A DNA stretch of 64,000 bases from Gordonia hongkongensis (GCF_023078355.1 NZ_CP095552.1:496001-560000), one strand, 5' to 3'; shown: positions 43,622 to 54,751, counted from the stretch's first letter. The notes: generated by a model not told the origin, from the sequence alone. Numbers and translations: made by a program.

Positions 43622-43942
43622 TCAGATGGTGCCTTTGTCGGGCTGACCTGCGGGAACTGCGGTGAATGTCCGGACGTCCAGGGGGCCGGCCAGCAGTCCG
43701 CCGATGGCCTTGCCCAGCGTGGTGAGCGCCGGGGCGGCGCCGTGGGTCGCGAGGGCCTCCATCGATTCCCAGCGCTCGATCATCACCAGGTCGGTCGAGT
43801 CGCCGGTGGCCTCGTGCAACGCGTATTTCCCGCATCCCGGCTCGCCGTGCACCTCGGGGATCGCAGCCAGCACGGCCTCCCGCACCGCCTGTTCTTCTCC
43901 GGGCTTGGGGGAGATGGTGGCGACGACGATCACTTCGGACAT
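43622..43942 (-). CDS. Antibiotic biosynthesis monooxygenase (ABM) domain protein
   Basis: 106-residue ferredoxin-like ABM protein: SEVIVVATISPKPGEEQAVREAVLAAIP is the first strand and helix, and CGKYALHEATGDSTDLVMIERWESMEAL is the central sheet. Relatives are quinol monooxygenases or heme-degrading enzymes, often co-factor-free. The role here is unknown. ATG 43942 has GGAGAG upstream. It lies alone between terminators. About 210 bp between this gene and the LLM gene hold no recognisable feature. Confidence 0.82.
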   Translation of the reverse strand: MSEVIVVATISPKPGEEQAVREAVLAAIPEVHGEPGCGKYALHEATGDSTDLVMIERWESMEALATHGAAPALTTLGKAIGGLLAGPLDVRTFTAVPAGQPDKGTI

Positions 43943-44152
43943 GGGGGCTCTCCGTTCGCGTGGGGCTCGGCGTGTGTCTCGACAACTCGTCGGTGATGTC
44001 CCTCGGACACCGGACACCCCGGTGACGTTAGGTCAGCGAGTCGTCTCGATGTGGCGATTTCGGCACCCTGCGCAAGAACGCCGGCCCCGAACGGCTGCGC
44101 GCGGGAGGACCGGCGCGGCCGACGGGGCCGACGAGGTGTGCGTAACGCGGTG

Positions 44153-45172
44153 TCAGCGCCAGCCGAGAGCCGGCGCGACGTGCGTGAGGATCGACTCGAG
44201 GACGTGCGCGTTGTACTCGACACCGAGTTGGTTCGGCACGGTCAGCAGGAGAGTGTCGGCCGCGGCGATCGCCTCGTCCTCGCGCAACTGCTCGATCAGC
44301 TTGTCCGGCTCGTCCGCGTAACTGCGTCCGAAGCGGGCGACGCTGTTGTCGATGACGCCGACCTGATCGGATTCGGCGCCGCCGCGGCCGAAGTAGGCGC
44401 GGTCGCGGTCGTCGACAATGGCGAAGATGCTGCGGCTCACCGACACTCGCGGTTCGCGCGGATGTCCGGCATCGGCCCAGGCCTTGCGGAACCGCTGGAT
44501 CTGCTCGGCCTGCAACTGGTGGAAGGGTACCCCCGTGTCCTCGGTGAGCAGCGTCGAACTCATCAGGTTCATACCCTGCTCAGCGGTCCATTCCGCGGTG
44601 GCGCGGGAGCCGGCGCCCCACCAGATCCGGTCGCGGAGACCGGGCGCCTGCGGCTCGATCGGCAGCAGACCCGGGGGATTCGGGAACATCGGGCGCGGGT
44701 TCGGCGTGGCGAATCCGCCGCCTTCGATCACCTTCAGGAACACCTCGGTGTGCTGGCGCGCCATGTCGGCGTCGGTCGACCCCTCGGGCGGGACGTACCC
44801 GAAGTACTTGTAGCCGTCGATGACCTGCTCGGGGGACCCACGACTGATCCCGAGCTGCAGCCGGCCGCCGGAGATGAGATCCGCGGCGCCGGCGTCCTCG
44901 GCCATGTACAGCGGGTTCTCGTAGCGCATGTCGATGACCCCGGTGCCGATCTCGATGCGACTGGTCTTCGCGCCGATCGCGGCGAGCAACGGGAACGGCG
45001 ATGCGAGTTGCCGTGCGAAGTGATGGACGCGGAAGTACGCACCGTCGGCGCCGAGCTCCTCGGCGGCCACCGCGAGGTCGATGGACTGCAGCAGCGTGTC
45101 CGCGCCGGACCGCACCTGGGACCCGTGGGCGTCCGACCAGTGACCGAACGACAGGAAACCGATGTTCTTCAT
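44153..45172 (-). CDS. LLM-class flavin-dependent oxidoreductase
   Basis: 339-residue luciferase-like TIM barrel: IGFLSFGHWSDAHGSQVRSGADTLLQSI, ELGADGAYFRVHHFARQLASPF, SRIEIGTGVIDMRYENP, RLQLGISRGSPEQVIDG. Members use FMN or F420; actinobacterial examples are often F420-dependent, but the cofactor cannot be told from this sequence. The substrate is unknown. The ATG at 45172 is adjacent to a purine-rich AGAGGG. It is downstream of leuA on the same strand, separated by a terminator. Confidence 0.87.
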   Translation of the reverse strand: MKNIGFLSFGHWSDAHGSQVRSGADTLLQSIDLAVAAEELGADGAYFRVHHFARQLASPFPLLAAIGAKTSRIEIGTGVIDMRYENPLYMAEDAGAADLISGGRLQLGISRGSPEQVIDGYKYFGYVPPEGSTDADMARQHTEVFLKVIEGGGFATPNPRPMFPNPPGLLPIEPQAPGLRDRIWWGAGSRATAEWTAEQGMNLMSSTLLTEDTGVPFHQLQAEQIQRFRKAWADAGHPREPRVSVSRSIFAIVDDRDRAYFGRGGAESDQVGVIDNSVARFGRSYADEPDKLIEQLREDEAIAAADTLLLTVPNQLGVEYNAHVLESILTHVAPALGWR

Positions 45173-45215
45173 GCCCTCTAAATGAAACTCTGGTCCGTTT
45201 TGTTCCCGTCAGAAC

Positions 45216-45256
45216 GATTCCGTCCCGCCGATCGGCGCGATCGACGGGACGGAATC
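45216..45256 (-). terminator. leuA terminator
   Basis: Perfect 12-bp inverted repeat (GATTCCGTCCCG and complement, loop 17 nt), 19 bp downstream of the leuA stop. Confidence 0.7.
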
Positions 45257-45275
45257 GGGTCTTCGAAGGGGAGGG

Positions 45276-47348
<2,073 letters not shown>

Positions 47349-47483
47349 CTATGACATGCCTCTCACCGCGCAGCCGGAGTGACCCAAATCATCCGAGCGG
47401 CGGACAGGGGCACCCGGACCGATGATGCCCGGGATCTCGAGCCGCCACCCCGACGCGGCCGTCTGCAGAAAGGGCTAACGCCA

Positions 47484-48887
47484 GTGACGACCATCCCCGC
47501 CGAACCGCCGGTGACCGAACCGCCGGAGGGTAAACGCACGAGCCTTCGACGCGTGGCCGCCGCGAGTTCCATCGGCACGACGATCGAGTTCTACGACTTC
47601 TTCATCTACGGCACCGCCGCCGCCCTGGTGTTCCCGACCGTGTTCTTCCCGGCCGCCGACGAGGTCACCGGGACCATCGCGTCCTTTGCCACCTTCGCCG
47701 TGGCCTTCTTCGCGCGGCCGGTCGGCGCGATGCTCTTCGGTCACTTCGGCGACCGGATCGGCCGTAAACGCACCCTGGTGTGGACCCTGCTCATCATGGG
47801 ATTGGCGACGGTCGCGATCGGTCTTCTCCCCGGTTACGAGACCGGCGTGTTCGGCTTCGCCGAATCCGGGATCGGCATCGCGGCGCCCATCCTCCTCGTC
47901 TTCCTGCGGTTCCTGCAGGGCTTCGCCGTCGGCGGCGAATGGGCGGGCGCAACGCTTCTCACCGCCGAGTACGCCCCACCGGGCAAGCGGGGGCTGTACG
48001 CGATGTTCCCGCAACTCGGCCCGGCCTTCGCGTTCTTCCTGTCGAGCCTGACGTTCCTCATCGCGAGCCTGACGCTCGGCGAGACCAGTTCGGCCTTCCT
48101 CGACTACGGCTGGCGCATCCCGTTCATCCTGTCCTTCGCGCTCGTCGCCGTCGGGCTGTGGGTGCGGCTCGCGGTCGCGGAGACGCCGGTGTTCCGAGAA
48201 GCCCAGCAGCGCAGGGCAATCGACGGTCCCGTGGTCGACGGTCCGGCACTGCCGTTCCTCGACGCCTTCCGCCACCAGTGGCGCGAGATCCTCATCGCCG
48301 GCGGCGCGCTGGCGAGCCTGTTCTCGCTGTTCTACATGGGCACGGCGTTCCTCACGAACTACGGCACCAAGTCACTGGAACTGTCGCGGACCTTCGTGCT
48401 GACCGCGGGGATGGGCGCGGCCGTGGTGTTCGGACTGTCGACCGCGGCGTCGGCGGTGTGGTCGGACCGCGTGGGTCGTCGCCGGGTCATCCTCACCTCG
48501 TGCAGCGTCGCGATCCCCTGGGCGCTGGTGCTGTTCCCGATCCTGGAGATCGGCGGCGGCTTCGCGTTCGTGGTCGGACTCTTCGGGACGCTGCTGATCT
48601 TCGGCATCGCCTACGGTCCGGCCGGTGCGCTTCTGCCCGAACTGTTCGAGGCGCGGTACCGCTACACCGGTGCGGGGATGGGTTACAACCTGGCCGGCAT
48701 CCTCGGTGGCGCCATCCCGCCGCTGATCGCCGCCCCGCTGATCGCGGGTCCCGGTGCGATCTGGGTGGGTGTCCTGCTCGCCGGTCTGTCGGCACTCAGC
48801 GTCGTGTGCACGATCAAGATCGTCGAGACCAAGGACAAGACGATGCGGGCGTCGGTCACCGACGACGAGCAGGTGCTGGTCGCGTAA
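47484..48887 (+). CDS. MFS transporter, metabolite:H+ symporter (MHS) family
   Basis: 467-residue, 12-helix permease resembling shikimate, citrate and proline/betaine symporters. The MHS start SSIGTTIEFYDFFIYGTAAALVF, the MFS motif GHFGDRIGRKRTL, FLQGFAVGGEWAGATLLTAEYAP, and the second-half signature SDRVGRRRVI are present. It imports a carboxylate-type solute with protons; the substrate is unknown. GTG 47484 has AAAGGG at 47469-47474. It is divergent from the leuL-leuA unit and followed by a strong hairpin. The 347 bp upstream hold the leuL leader, its promoter and structures, and nothing else recognised. Confidence 0.87.
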   Translation: MTTIPAEPPVTEPPEGKRTSLRRVAAASSIGTTIEFYDFFIYGTAAALVFPTVFFPAADEVTGTIASFATFAVAFFARPVGAMLFGHFGDRIGRKRTLVWTLLIMGLATVAIGLLPGYETGVFGFAESGIGIAAPILLVFLRFLQGFAVGGEWAGATLLTAEYAPPGKRGLYAMFPQLGPAFAFFLSSLTFLIASLTLGETSSAFLDYGWRIPFILSFALVAVGLWVRLAVAETPVFREAQQRRAIDGPVVDGPALPFLDAFRHQWREILIAGGALASLFSLFYMGTAFLTNYGTKSLELSRTFVLTAGMGAAVVFGLSTAASAVWSDRVGRRRVILTSCSVAIPWALVLFPILEIGGGFAFVVGLFGTLLIFGIAYGPAGALLPELFEARYRYTGAGMGYNLAGILGGAIPPLIAAPLIAGPGAIWVGVLLAGLSALSVVCTIKIVETKDKTMRASVTDDEQVLVA

Positions 48888-48913
48888 GCTACTGTCCCGC
48901 AACCGTATACAAG

Positions 48914-48949
48914 AACTCCGCCCCGGGCCTGTCGGCTCGGGGCGGAGTT
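48914..48949 (+). terminator. Terminator after the MHS transporter gene
   Basis: Stem of 16 bp with one mismatch (AACTCCGCCCCGGGCC and its partner) and a TGTC loop, 26 bp after the stop. Confidence 0.8.
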
Positions 48950-48962
48950 GTTGCCACCCCGT

Positions 48963-49063
48963 TCCCTGAGGAGCGCCCGGAGCTTGCGGAGGGCGCGTCA
49001 CGAAGGGTCTTCGCAACTCGTCTCGCCAAGACCCTTCGTGACGCTCGCAAGCTCGCTCCTCAG
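48963..49063. repeat. Palindromic repeat, left part, split by the IS1380-type element
   Basis: Left arm CCCTGAGGAGCGCCCGGAGC and a core CGTCACGAAGGGTCTT (48996-49011) pair with AAGACCCTTCGTGACG (49028-49043); the arm continues GCTCGCTCCTCAG and would have run on as GGAGCGG, but the IS enters at 49064. The element belongs to the same family as the copies at 15.9, 34.7 and 54.9 kb. Confidence 0.75.
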
Positions 49064-50706
49064 CCTGGATCCGTGGAAGGAGTTCAGGTGGGGTGGGGTT
49101 GGGGCGCGTGATCGCCTGATTGTGTTGTGGGCGTGTGGTATTCGCTGACCTGTGTCAGCCTTTTCACTGGGGTTCCTTGGTCGTGGGTGGGCGGGTGGCG
49201 ACGTCAGGTCAGGTGGTGTTGGCCGCGGCCCACAGGGTGGTGAAGGCGTGTTGGGTGGGCCAGTGTCGGGGTAGGTGCAGCACCGGTGTTCGTGCTGGTC
49301 GGGCTAGTCGGGCGGGTATCGCGATGAGGGTGCGGCGCAGCGTAGCGCCCCGCGCGGCACGCAGTCTGGGGGTGTTGGTGAATGCGGCGAGGGTACGCAT
49401 CAGGTTGTGGCTGATCGCGGTCAGCGCCAGCCAGGCGGCGTTAGCACCGAACCGTCCGGAGGGCAGATGCGCCAGCGGTCCGTCGATGAGGTCGGCGAAC
49501 ACGGTTTCGATGATGGCGTGGCGGCGGTGGATGATGTCGGCGGTGACGGTGTCGTCGGTGGTGTTGGTGAAAAACGAGTGGTACCGCCAGGCGGGCATCA
49601 ACGTGTCGGTGCCGGCGGGGTGGTGGGCTGTGACCCGCCGCACGATCAGTCGCGCGGTGACCGGCTGGGCGGAGTCCGGTTGCACGGTGTAGGTGGTTTC
49701 GGCGACTTCGGCGTCAGAGATCAGTTCGCCGGTGTCGGGGTCGGTGACCGCCCCGGGATAGTGCACCGGGGTCCAGGCGTCGTCGCCGATCGCGGTGATG
49801 GCGCGGGTGATCGCGGTATTGGTGCGTAGGACCAGCGAGAACGTCGCTGCGAGGCGTTGACAGGTACGCATCACCGCGGCGGTGCCATAGGCGGCGTCGC
49901 CGCGCACGGTGATCTCCCCGCTCGCCCCACAGCGGCGTGCGGTGGTCAGGGTTTCAGCGATCATTCTCGCTGCCCCGTTACCGGAAGCGGTGCGCCCGGC
50001 GCGTAGCCAGGCGTTGCCGATCACCGGTGGATGCCCGGCTGCGGACAGGGTGGCGATTAGTGGGGACAACCCTTTGCGCAGGAGTTCACGCCCGGCGATT
50101 TTGGCGTGCCCGTAGGAGCCGCCTTCTTTCTGGTAGCCGTAGACCGGGCGTAGTAGTGAGTCAATGTCGACAAATACCTGGGACCCGTCGGTGGGCAGCA
50201 GACCCGCCGTGGCGCACATCGCCGGCAATGTGTGGGTCATCACCGCGTTGAGTGCTCGGGCGTGTCCGGGGGTGAACTCGCGCAGCGTTTGCCCGATCGT
50301 GGCTGGGGCGTACACGCGGTACAACAGGCGGGGGTGCCCACCACTGCGGACCCTTCCGAGGTCGTCGATACTGTCAGCGCCGCAACACAATCCGGCGATC
50401 ACGGTCAACAGTTTCGCCTCGAGGTTGGCCCCGGCGGAGGCGACCTGGGTGGTACCGAGATCGACCCGGTCGCCCAGCGATGCGGCCAACCCGGTCGACT
50501 CGGCCACTCTCATGACCGGTACCAGCCCGGCGTGCGACACCAGGTTGTCGTCGTCGAAGACCGCGGACTCGGCGGAGAACGTGTGCGATACTTTCACTGA
50601 AAATGCCTTTTGACTGGTTTGTTTTGTTGTCTCAACACCACCAATCATTCCAGCTCAGAGGGCATTTTCTTGTCATCGACACCCCGCACCCATCCACGGA
50701 TCCAGG
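49064..50706 (-). mobile_element. IS1380-family insertion sequence, complete
   Basis: 1,643-bp element with perfect 14-bp terminal inverted repeats, CCTGGATCCGTGGA (49064-49077) and TCCACGGATCCAGG (50693-50706). A 5-bp target duplication CTCAG flanks it (49059-49063 and 50707-50711). It encodes one intact transposase. Excising it rejoins CTCAG with GGGAGCGG and restores the outer arm of a palindromic repeat. Intact ends, duplication and open gene suggest a recent insertion. Its size fits the family. Confidence 0.92.
49209..50597 (-). CDS. IS1380-family transposase
   Basis: 462-residue DDE transposase reading on the minus strand. The N-terminus VKVSHTFSAESAVFDDDNLVSHAGLVPVMRVAE is the family's usual start, so the GTG at 50597 is used, although the frame stays open to an ATG at 50648. 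The RNase-H-like core shows VFVDIDSLLRPVYGYQKEGGSYG (first Asp), EITVRGDAAYGTAAVM (second), and HAIIETVFADLIDGPLAHLPSGRFG with the glutamate. No frameshift or stop interrupts it, so the element could be active. It has the base composition of its neighbours. Confidence 0.92.
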   Translation of the reverse strand: MKVSHTFSAESAVFDDDNLVSHAGLVPVMRVAESTGLAASLGDRVDLGTTQVASAGANLEAKLLTVIAGLCCGADSIDDLGRVRSGGHPRLLYRVYAPATIGQTLREFTPGHARALNAVMTHTLPAMCATAGLLPTDGSQVFVDIDSLLRPVYGYQKEGGSYGHAKIAGRELLRKGLSPLIATLSAAGHPPVIGNAWLRAGRTASGNGAARMIAETLTTARRCGASGEITVRGDAAYGTAAVMRTCQRLAATFSLVLRTNTAITRAITAIGDDAWTPVHYPGAVTDPDTGELISDAEVAETTYTVQPDSAQPVTARLIVRRVTAHHPAGTDTLMPAWRYHSFFTNTTDDTVTADIIHRRHAIIETVFADLIDGPLAHLPSGRFGANAAWLALTAISHNLMRTLAAFTNTPRLRAARGATLRRTLIAIPARLARPARTPVLHLPRHWPTQHAFTTLWAAANTT

Positions 50707-50757
50707 CTCAGGGAGCGGAGGGGGCCACGGCTTCCGCAAGCTCCGGGCGCTCCTCAG
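50707..50757. repeat. Palindromic repeat, right part after the IS
   Basis: After the duplicated CTCAG the sequence continues GGGAGCGGAGGG, then CCGCAAGCTCCGGGCGCTCC to CTCAG (50734-50757), the inverted complement of 48966-48989. So the pre-insertion site was a long palindromic cluster. The GH16 stop codon begins two bases after it. Confidence 0.7.
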
Positions 50758-50758
50758 C

Positions 50759-51664
50759 TCAGGGCGCGGGGGTGGACGGCGTGTAGCGCAACCAGTCGAC
50801 CGTCATGGTTGCCGGGCTCGGAGTCGTCGACGACGGGGGCCCGGGCCAGATGCCGCCGACCGCGACGTTGAGCAGCGCGTACATCGGCTTGTCGAAGACC
50901 CACCGTTCGTCGCCGGTGAGCGAGGAGCGGTTGATCGTGTAGACCGCGTTCCCGTCGATGGTGAAACGGATCTGCGACGACGACTTGGTCACCGCGTAGA
51001 CGTGGAAGTCGCCCGGATCGATGCCGGTGAGGTCGTGGCCCCGCTCCCAGCGGCCGGCGAGCGGTCCCGGCAGCGGCAGTCCGGGGAGGAGATCGGCGAG
51101 CGAGAGATCGAGTGATCCCATCGCGGTGCCCAGCGTCGTCGGGCCGTGCACGCCCACGTGGACCCAGTCGGAGGTGTTGATCGTCTCGGCGATGTCGACC
51201 TCGCCGGCCGCCGGGTACCCGACGGAGTCGATGTCGCTCCCCAGCAGCCAGAACGCCGGGTGCAACCCGCGACCCTGCGGCAGGGAGATGCGCGCGGAGA
51301 TCGTCCCGTAGGTGAACTCGAAGCTGTCCTTGGTGGTGAGCCGGGCCGACGTCCAGCCGCCGGTCGCCGCGCGGCGCGCCTCGATGAGCAGGTTGCCGTT
51401 GCCGTCGAGTCGCGAGTTCAGCCGATCGGCGGTGTAGTTCTGCACCTCGTTGTTGCCCCAGCCGCCGGCGCCGGTCTCGTGCTGCAGCGCCGACGGGAGA
51501 GTGCCGGCGGCGCCATCGAATTCGAGGCTGAACGGCTCGTCGGCGTGGGCGGCCGCCGGCACGGACAGTGCTGCCGCGGCTGTCAGTGCGGTGACGGCGG
51601 CGACGGGCGCGAGGTGCGCTCCCAGTCGGCGGAGGAGTCCTCGAGGTTGAGGTGTGACAGTCAT
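50759..51664 (-). CDS. Secreted glycoside hydrolase family 16
   Basis: 301-residue exported beta-glucanase-type enzyme. A signal peptide ends VPAAAHA (cleavage about 41/42). The jelly-roll fold carries the GH16 catalytic motif GEVDIAET (E155, D157, E160), preceded by ARISLPQGRGLHPAFWLLG and followed by FHVYAVTKSSSQIRFTIDG and YALLNVAVGGIWPG. It cleaves beta-1,3 or beta-1,3-1,4 glucans, or a related galactan; the exact substrate is unknown. ATG 51664 is used. The gene sits immediately next to the palindromic repeat hit by the IS. Confidence 0.9.
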   Translation of the reverse strand: MTVTPQPRGLLRRLGAHLAPVAAVTALTAAAALSVPAAAHADEPFSLEFDGAAGTLPSALQHETGAGGWGNNEVQNYTADRLNSRLDGNGNLLIEARRAATGGWTSARLTTKDSFEFTYGTISARISLPQGRGLHPAFWLLGSDIDSVGYPAAGEVDIAETINTSDWVHVGVHGPTTLGTAMGSLDLSLADLLPGLPLPGPLAGRWERGHDLTGIDPGDFHVYAVTKSSSQIRFTIDGNAVYTINRSSLTGDERWVFDKPMYALLNVAVGGIWPGPPSSTTPSPATMTVDWLRYTPSTPAP

Positions 51665-51723
51665 GGAGAACAAGTACCACACGTCACTTCTGTCTCATAT
51701 GCCTCGTTCGTCACATTCGCCGG

Positions 51724-52302
51724 TCAGGCGCCTGCGGAGTCCGGGAACGCGGGACGTCCCCAGCGGCCCGCGAACGCGACCTCGGACAGCGGGAGCCGGG
51801 TGCGGGGTTTCTCGTCGCGGGCGCGGATCTCCTCGGGAAGGGACGCCGGGTCGGCGAGCGCGCCGACTCCGAGCAGCACCAGCGGTCGTTTGTCGGCGGG
51901 GATCCCGAAGATGTCCCGGGCTGCCTCGGCGTCGAAACCGGCCATCGGATGGGCATTGAAGCCGAGGGCCTCGGACTGCAGGATCATCTGCGCCACCGCC
52001 AGTCCACAGTCGACGGCCCCGTACGTGTGGGCCTTCGCGTCGTCGGGGTCATCGGTGGTACAGACCAGGATCAGGGCTGCCGAGCGCGGCGCCCACCCCG
52101 AGTTCCCCCGGGTCACGACGCCGGCGAGGGCGTCGAACGTCGGGTCGCCGCGCAGTCCCGCGATGAAGCGCACCGGCTGCACCCGGCCCCAGGTGGGAGC
52201 CCAGCGCCCGGCGTCGACGATCGTGGTGACGTCGTCGAGCGAGATGGTCGAGGACGGATCGTAGCCGCGGGCGCTGCGGCGGCCCGAGATGAGTTCGTGC
52301 AT
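51724..52302 (-). CDS. Nitroreductase-family protein
   Basis: 192-residue FMN-binding nitroreductase fold: HELISGRRSARGYDPSSTI and RWAPTWGRVQPVRFIAG at the FMN/dimer region, GAVDCGLAVAQMILQSEALGFNAHPM, and a C-terminal PLVLLGVGAL. It probably reduces quinones, nitro compounds or flavins with NAD(P)H. ATG 52302 is 7 nt from the -10 TACCCT (minus strand, 52315-52310), a leaderless-type start. It lies between GH16 and a DHA2 exporter on the same strand. Confidence 0.87.
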   Translation of the reverse strand: MHELISGRRSARGYDPSSTISLDDVTTIVDAGRWAPTWGRVQPVRFIAGLRGDPTFDALAGVVTRGNSGWAPRSAALILVCTTDDPDDAKAHTYGAVDCGLAVAQMILQSEALGFNAHPMAGFDAEAARDIFGIPADKRPLVLLGVGALADPASLPEEIRARDEKPRTRLPLSEVAFAGRWGRPAFPDSAGA

Positions 52303-52342
52303 CCGCCCGAGGGTAGTGGCGCGGCGATCGCCGGGCTCGCTG

Positions 52343-53959
52343 TCAGGAGTCGGTGCGTGCGACGCCGACGGGACCGGTCGCCGGGAGCGAAGCGAGCGGG
52401 ACCGAATCAGCACCGTCGGGAAGTTGCACCTCGGCGACCTCGGCCTGCGGATCGGTGGGCTCGTCGCGCATCACGAACAGCAGGACCGTGCCGAGTGCAA
52501 GGAGCGCGAGACCGCTCGCCAGCGACGCCGCGTGCATGCCGTCGACGAAGGCCTGCTTCGCGGCGGTGGCCAACCCCTCTCCGGCCGAACCCATGTCGGT
52601 CGCCCGGTGCAGGGTCTCGCCCAGGGTGTCGCCGAACGACCAACCCCGGTCGCCGTGTCGGAACACGAGGGTGGCCAGCGATCCGAGAAGGGCCAGGCCC
52701 ATCGCGGTCCCGAGCTCGAAGCTCGTCTCCGAGATGCCCGACGCGGCGCCCGACCGCTCCGGCGGCACCGAGCCGACGACCACGACCGACACCAGGCTGA
52801 ACTGGATGCCGTAGCCGACGCCCGCGATCGTCGTGCACAGCACGTACACCCAGACCGGGGTCGAGGTGCCGAGGCTCAGCATGCCGAGATTGCCTGCGGC
52901 GGCCAGGCCGACAGAACCCACGAAGGCCAGCCGGGTGCCCAGGAACGCGGCGACCCGGGTCGCGCCGATGGAGAACACCGCCACCGCGACGGCCATCGGG
53001 AGGCCGGCGATGGCCGCGGCCAGGACATCGTGGCCCATGACCGACTGGAGGTAGACGCCGGTCAGGTACGACATGCCGCCGAGGGCCATCATGCCGATCA
53101 GCGCAACGGCGACCGCTCCGCTGAACTGCGCATTGCCGAACAGCTTGAGGTCCAGGAGCGGTGACGTGACCCGGCGCTGGTGCAGCAGGAATGTGACGAG
53201 CAGCGCGGCACCCACCACTCCGGCGACCACCACGCCGGTCGTGGCGCCTTCGCTCGCGACCGTCTTGACGGCATAGACGAGCGGGAGGATTCCGGCCATC
53301 GAGAGCACGACGCCGACGACATCGAACGGGTCGTTCGTCGCGGCCCGGTACTCGGGGATCAGGCGCGGCCCGAAGACGAACAGTGCGGCGAGCACCGGGA
53401 CGTTGATGAGGAAGACCACGCCCCACCAGAAGTGGTGCAGCAGAACGCCTCCGATGACCGGACCGACCGCGCTGCCGCCGGCGAACGCCGCGGTCCACAC
53501 GCCGATCGCGCGCCCGCGCTCGCGGGCGTCGGGGAACATGTTGGCGATGAGCGACAGGCTCGAGGGCAGCAGGGTGGCACCGCCGATGCCCATGAGGGCG
53601 CGCGCCGCGATCAGGATCTCGGGCGAGGGTGCGAAAGCAGCGATGACCGACGCGATGCCGAACAGGGCGGCGCCGGCGAGGAGGATGCGTCGACGGCCGA
53701 CGCGGTCACCGACATTGCCCATCGTGATGAGCAGCCCGGCGATGAGGAAGCCGTAGATGTCGAGAATCCACAGCTGCTGGGCTGCGGACGGCGCGAGTGC
53801 ATCGGTGATCGACGGGATGGCGAGGTACAGCACCGAGACGTCCATCGAGACCAGGAACACCGGCAGGGTCAGCACGGCCAGTCCCAGCCACGTTCGCCGG
53901 TCGGCGGTACCCGAGGTGGTCGGGCGGAGCCGGTTCGACGGGTCGAGCTGGGCGGACAT
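52343..53959 (-). CDS. DHA2-family (14-TMS) multidrug efflux MFS transporter
   Basis: 538-residue proton-coupled exporter of the EmrB/QacA type with about 14 transmembrane helices. Signatures include TLPVFLVSMDVSVLYLAIPSI (DHA2 motif D1), GNVGDRVGRRRILLAG (motif A), RALMGIGGATLLPSSLSLI and GPVIGGVLLHHFWWGVVFLINVP (motif C). It probably exports lipophilic drugs. ATG 53959 has GGAGG at proper spacing; an ATG one codon earlier is also possible. It is divergent from a TetR gene, and the gap holds dyad operators. Confidence 0.9.
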   Translation of the reverse strand: MSAQLDPSNRLRPTTSGTADRRTWLGLAVLTLPVFLVSMDVSVLYLAIPSITDALAPSAAQQLWILDIYGFLIAGLLITMGNVGDRVGRRRILLAGAALFGIASVIAAFAPSPEILIAARALMGIGGATLLPSSLSLIANMFPDARERGRAIGVWTAAFAGGSAVGPVIGGVLLHHFWWGVVFLINVPVLAALFVFGPRLIPEYRAATNDPFDVVGVVLSMAGILPLVYAVKTVASEGATTGVVVAGVVGAALLVTFLLHQRRVTSPLLDLKLFGNAQFSGAVAVALIGMMALGGMSYLTGVYLQSVMGHDVLAAAIAGLPMAVAVAVFSIGATRVAAFLGTRLAFVGSVGLAAAGNLGMLSLGTSTPVWVYVLCTTIAGVGYGIQFSLVSVVVVGSVPPERSGAASGISETSFELGTAMGLALLGSLATLVFRHGDRGWSFGDTLGETLHRATDMGSAGEGLATAAKQAFVDGMHAASLASGLALLALGTVLLFVMRDEPTDPQAEVAEVQLPDGADSVPLASLPATGPVGVARTDS

Positions 53960-53993
53960 CATTCCTCCTTCGCGGCAGACGGCAGCTACCTAC

Positions 53994-54041
53994 GCGTACG
54001 GTGTACGCGGGTCAGCGTACGGGGATGAGTACGCTGTACGC
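53994..54041. promoter_or_regulatory. TetR operator cluster
   Basis: Dyad 1: GCGTAC-GGT-GTACGC (53994-54008). Dyad 2: AGCGTAC-(8 nt)-GTACGCT (54014-54035). A further GTACGC is at 54036-54041. They sit in the 121-bp gap between the divergent exporter and TetR genes, so repression of both is likely. Confidence 0.75.
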
Positions 54042-54080
54042 AATCGAATTATTCCCGCCCTGAGCAGGAGGAACGAGAAC

Positions 54081-54743
54081 GTGACGGCCGACACCTCAAA
54101 ACTGTCGACGGCGACGATCGTCGATGCCGCCATCGCCGTGGCCGACGATGCCGGGATCGGCTCGCTGTCGATGCGGCGGGTCGCCGAGAAGCTCGGGGTC
54201 GGGGCCATGTCGTTGTATCGCCACGTCGAGGACAAGGACGCGCTGCTGCAGGCGATGTCGACCGAGGTCGGCCGGCGGTTCCCGTACCCGGTGGACACCC
54301 AGCCCGGGTGGCGTGCCCGGGTCACCGTCGCCGTCGACGTCGACTGGGACCTCTACACCCGGCATCCGTGGGTGGTCCTGGCCTACTCGTCGCCCCGACA
54401 CAGTTACGGCGAGGATTCCCTGGCGTGCCTCGACTGGCTGGCGGCCGGATTCCTCGAGCTCGGCGTCGGCATCGAACGCGCCACCGACATGGCGCTGTCG
54501 GTCTGGAGCTTCGTCCACGGCGTCGCCCTTGTCGCGGTGAGCGATCAGTTGCTCCACGACGACGCCCTGCTGCCGTCCGCGGGACTGGCCGAGGTGATCT
54601 CGGGGGAGTCCGAGGTCGAAGTCCCGTCGCATCTCGCCCGCCTAGCCGGCCGCCGCGATGCCGGCCGGCTGCTCGATCCCCGTGCGCGCCTCGACGCCGG
54701 AATCGATTACCTCTGCCTGGGATTCGCGGCGTCGGCGGTGTGA
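54081..54743 (+). CDS. TetR-family repressor of the DHA2 exporter
   Basis: 220-residue regulator. The HTH is in IGSLSMRRVAEKLGVGAMSLYRHVEDKDALLQAM, with a TetR_C_11-like C-terminal half (RHPWVVLAYSSPRHSYGEDSLACLDWLAAGFLELG). Such proteins release DNA on binding drugs. GTG 54081 has AGGAGG at 54066-54071. It is divergent from the exporter, with dyad operators between them, so it is the likely local repressor. Confidence 0.9.
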   Translation: MTADTSKLSTATIVDAAIAVADDAGIGSLSMRRVAEKLGVGAMSLYRHVEDKDALLQAMSTEVGRRFPYPVDTQPGWRARVTVAVDVDWDLYTRHPWVVLAYSSPRHSYGEDSLACLDWLAAGFLELGVGIERATDMALSVWSFVHGVALVAVSDQLLHDDALLPSAGLAEVISGESEVEVPSHLARLAGRRDAGRLLDPRARLDAGIDYLCLGFAASAV

Positions 54744-54751
54744 CAACCTTC

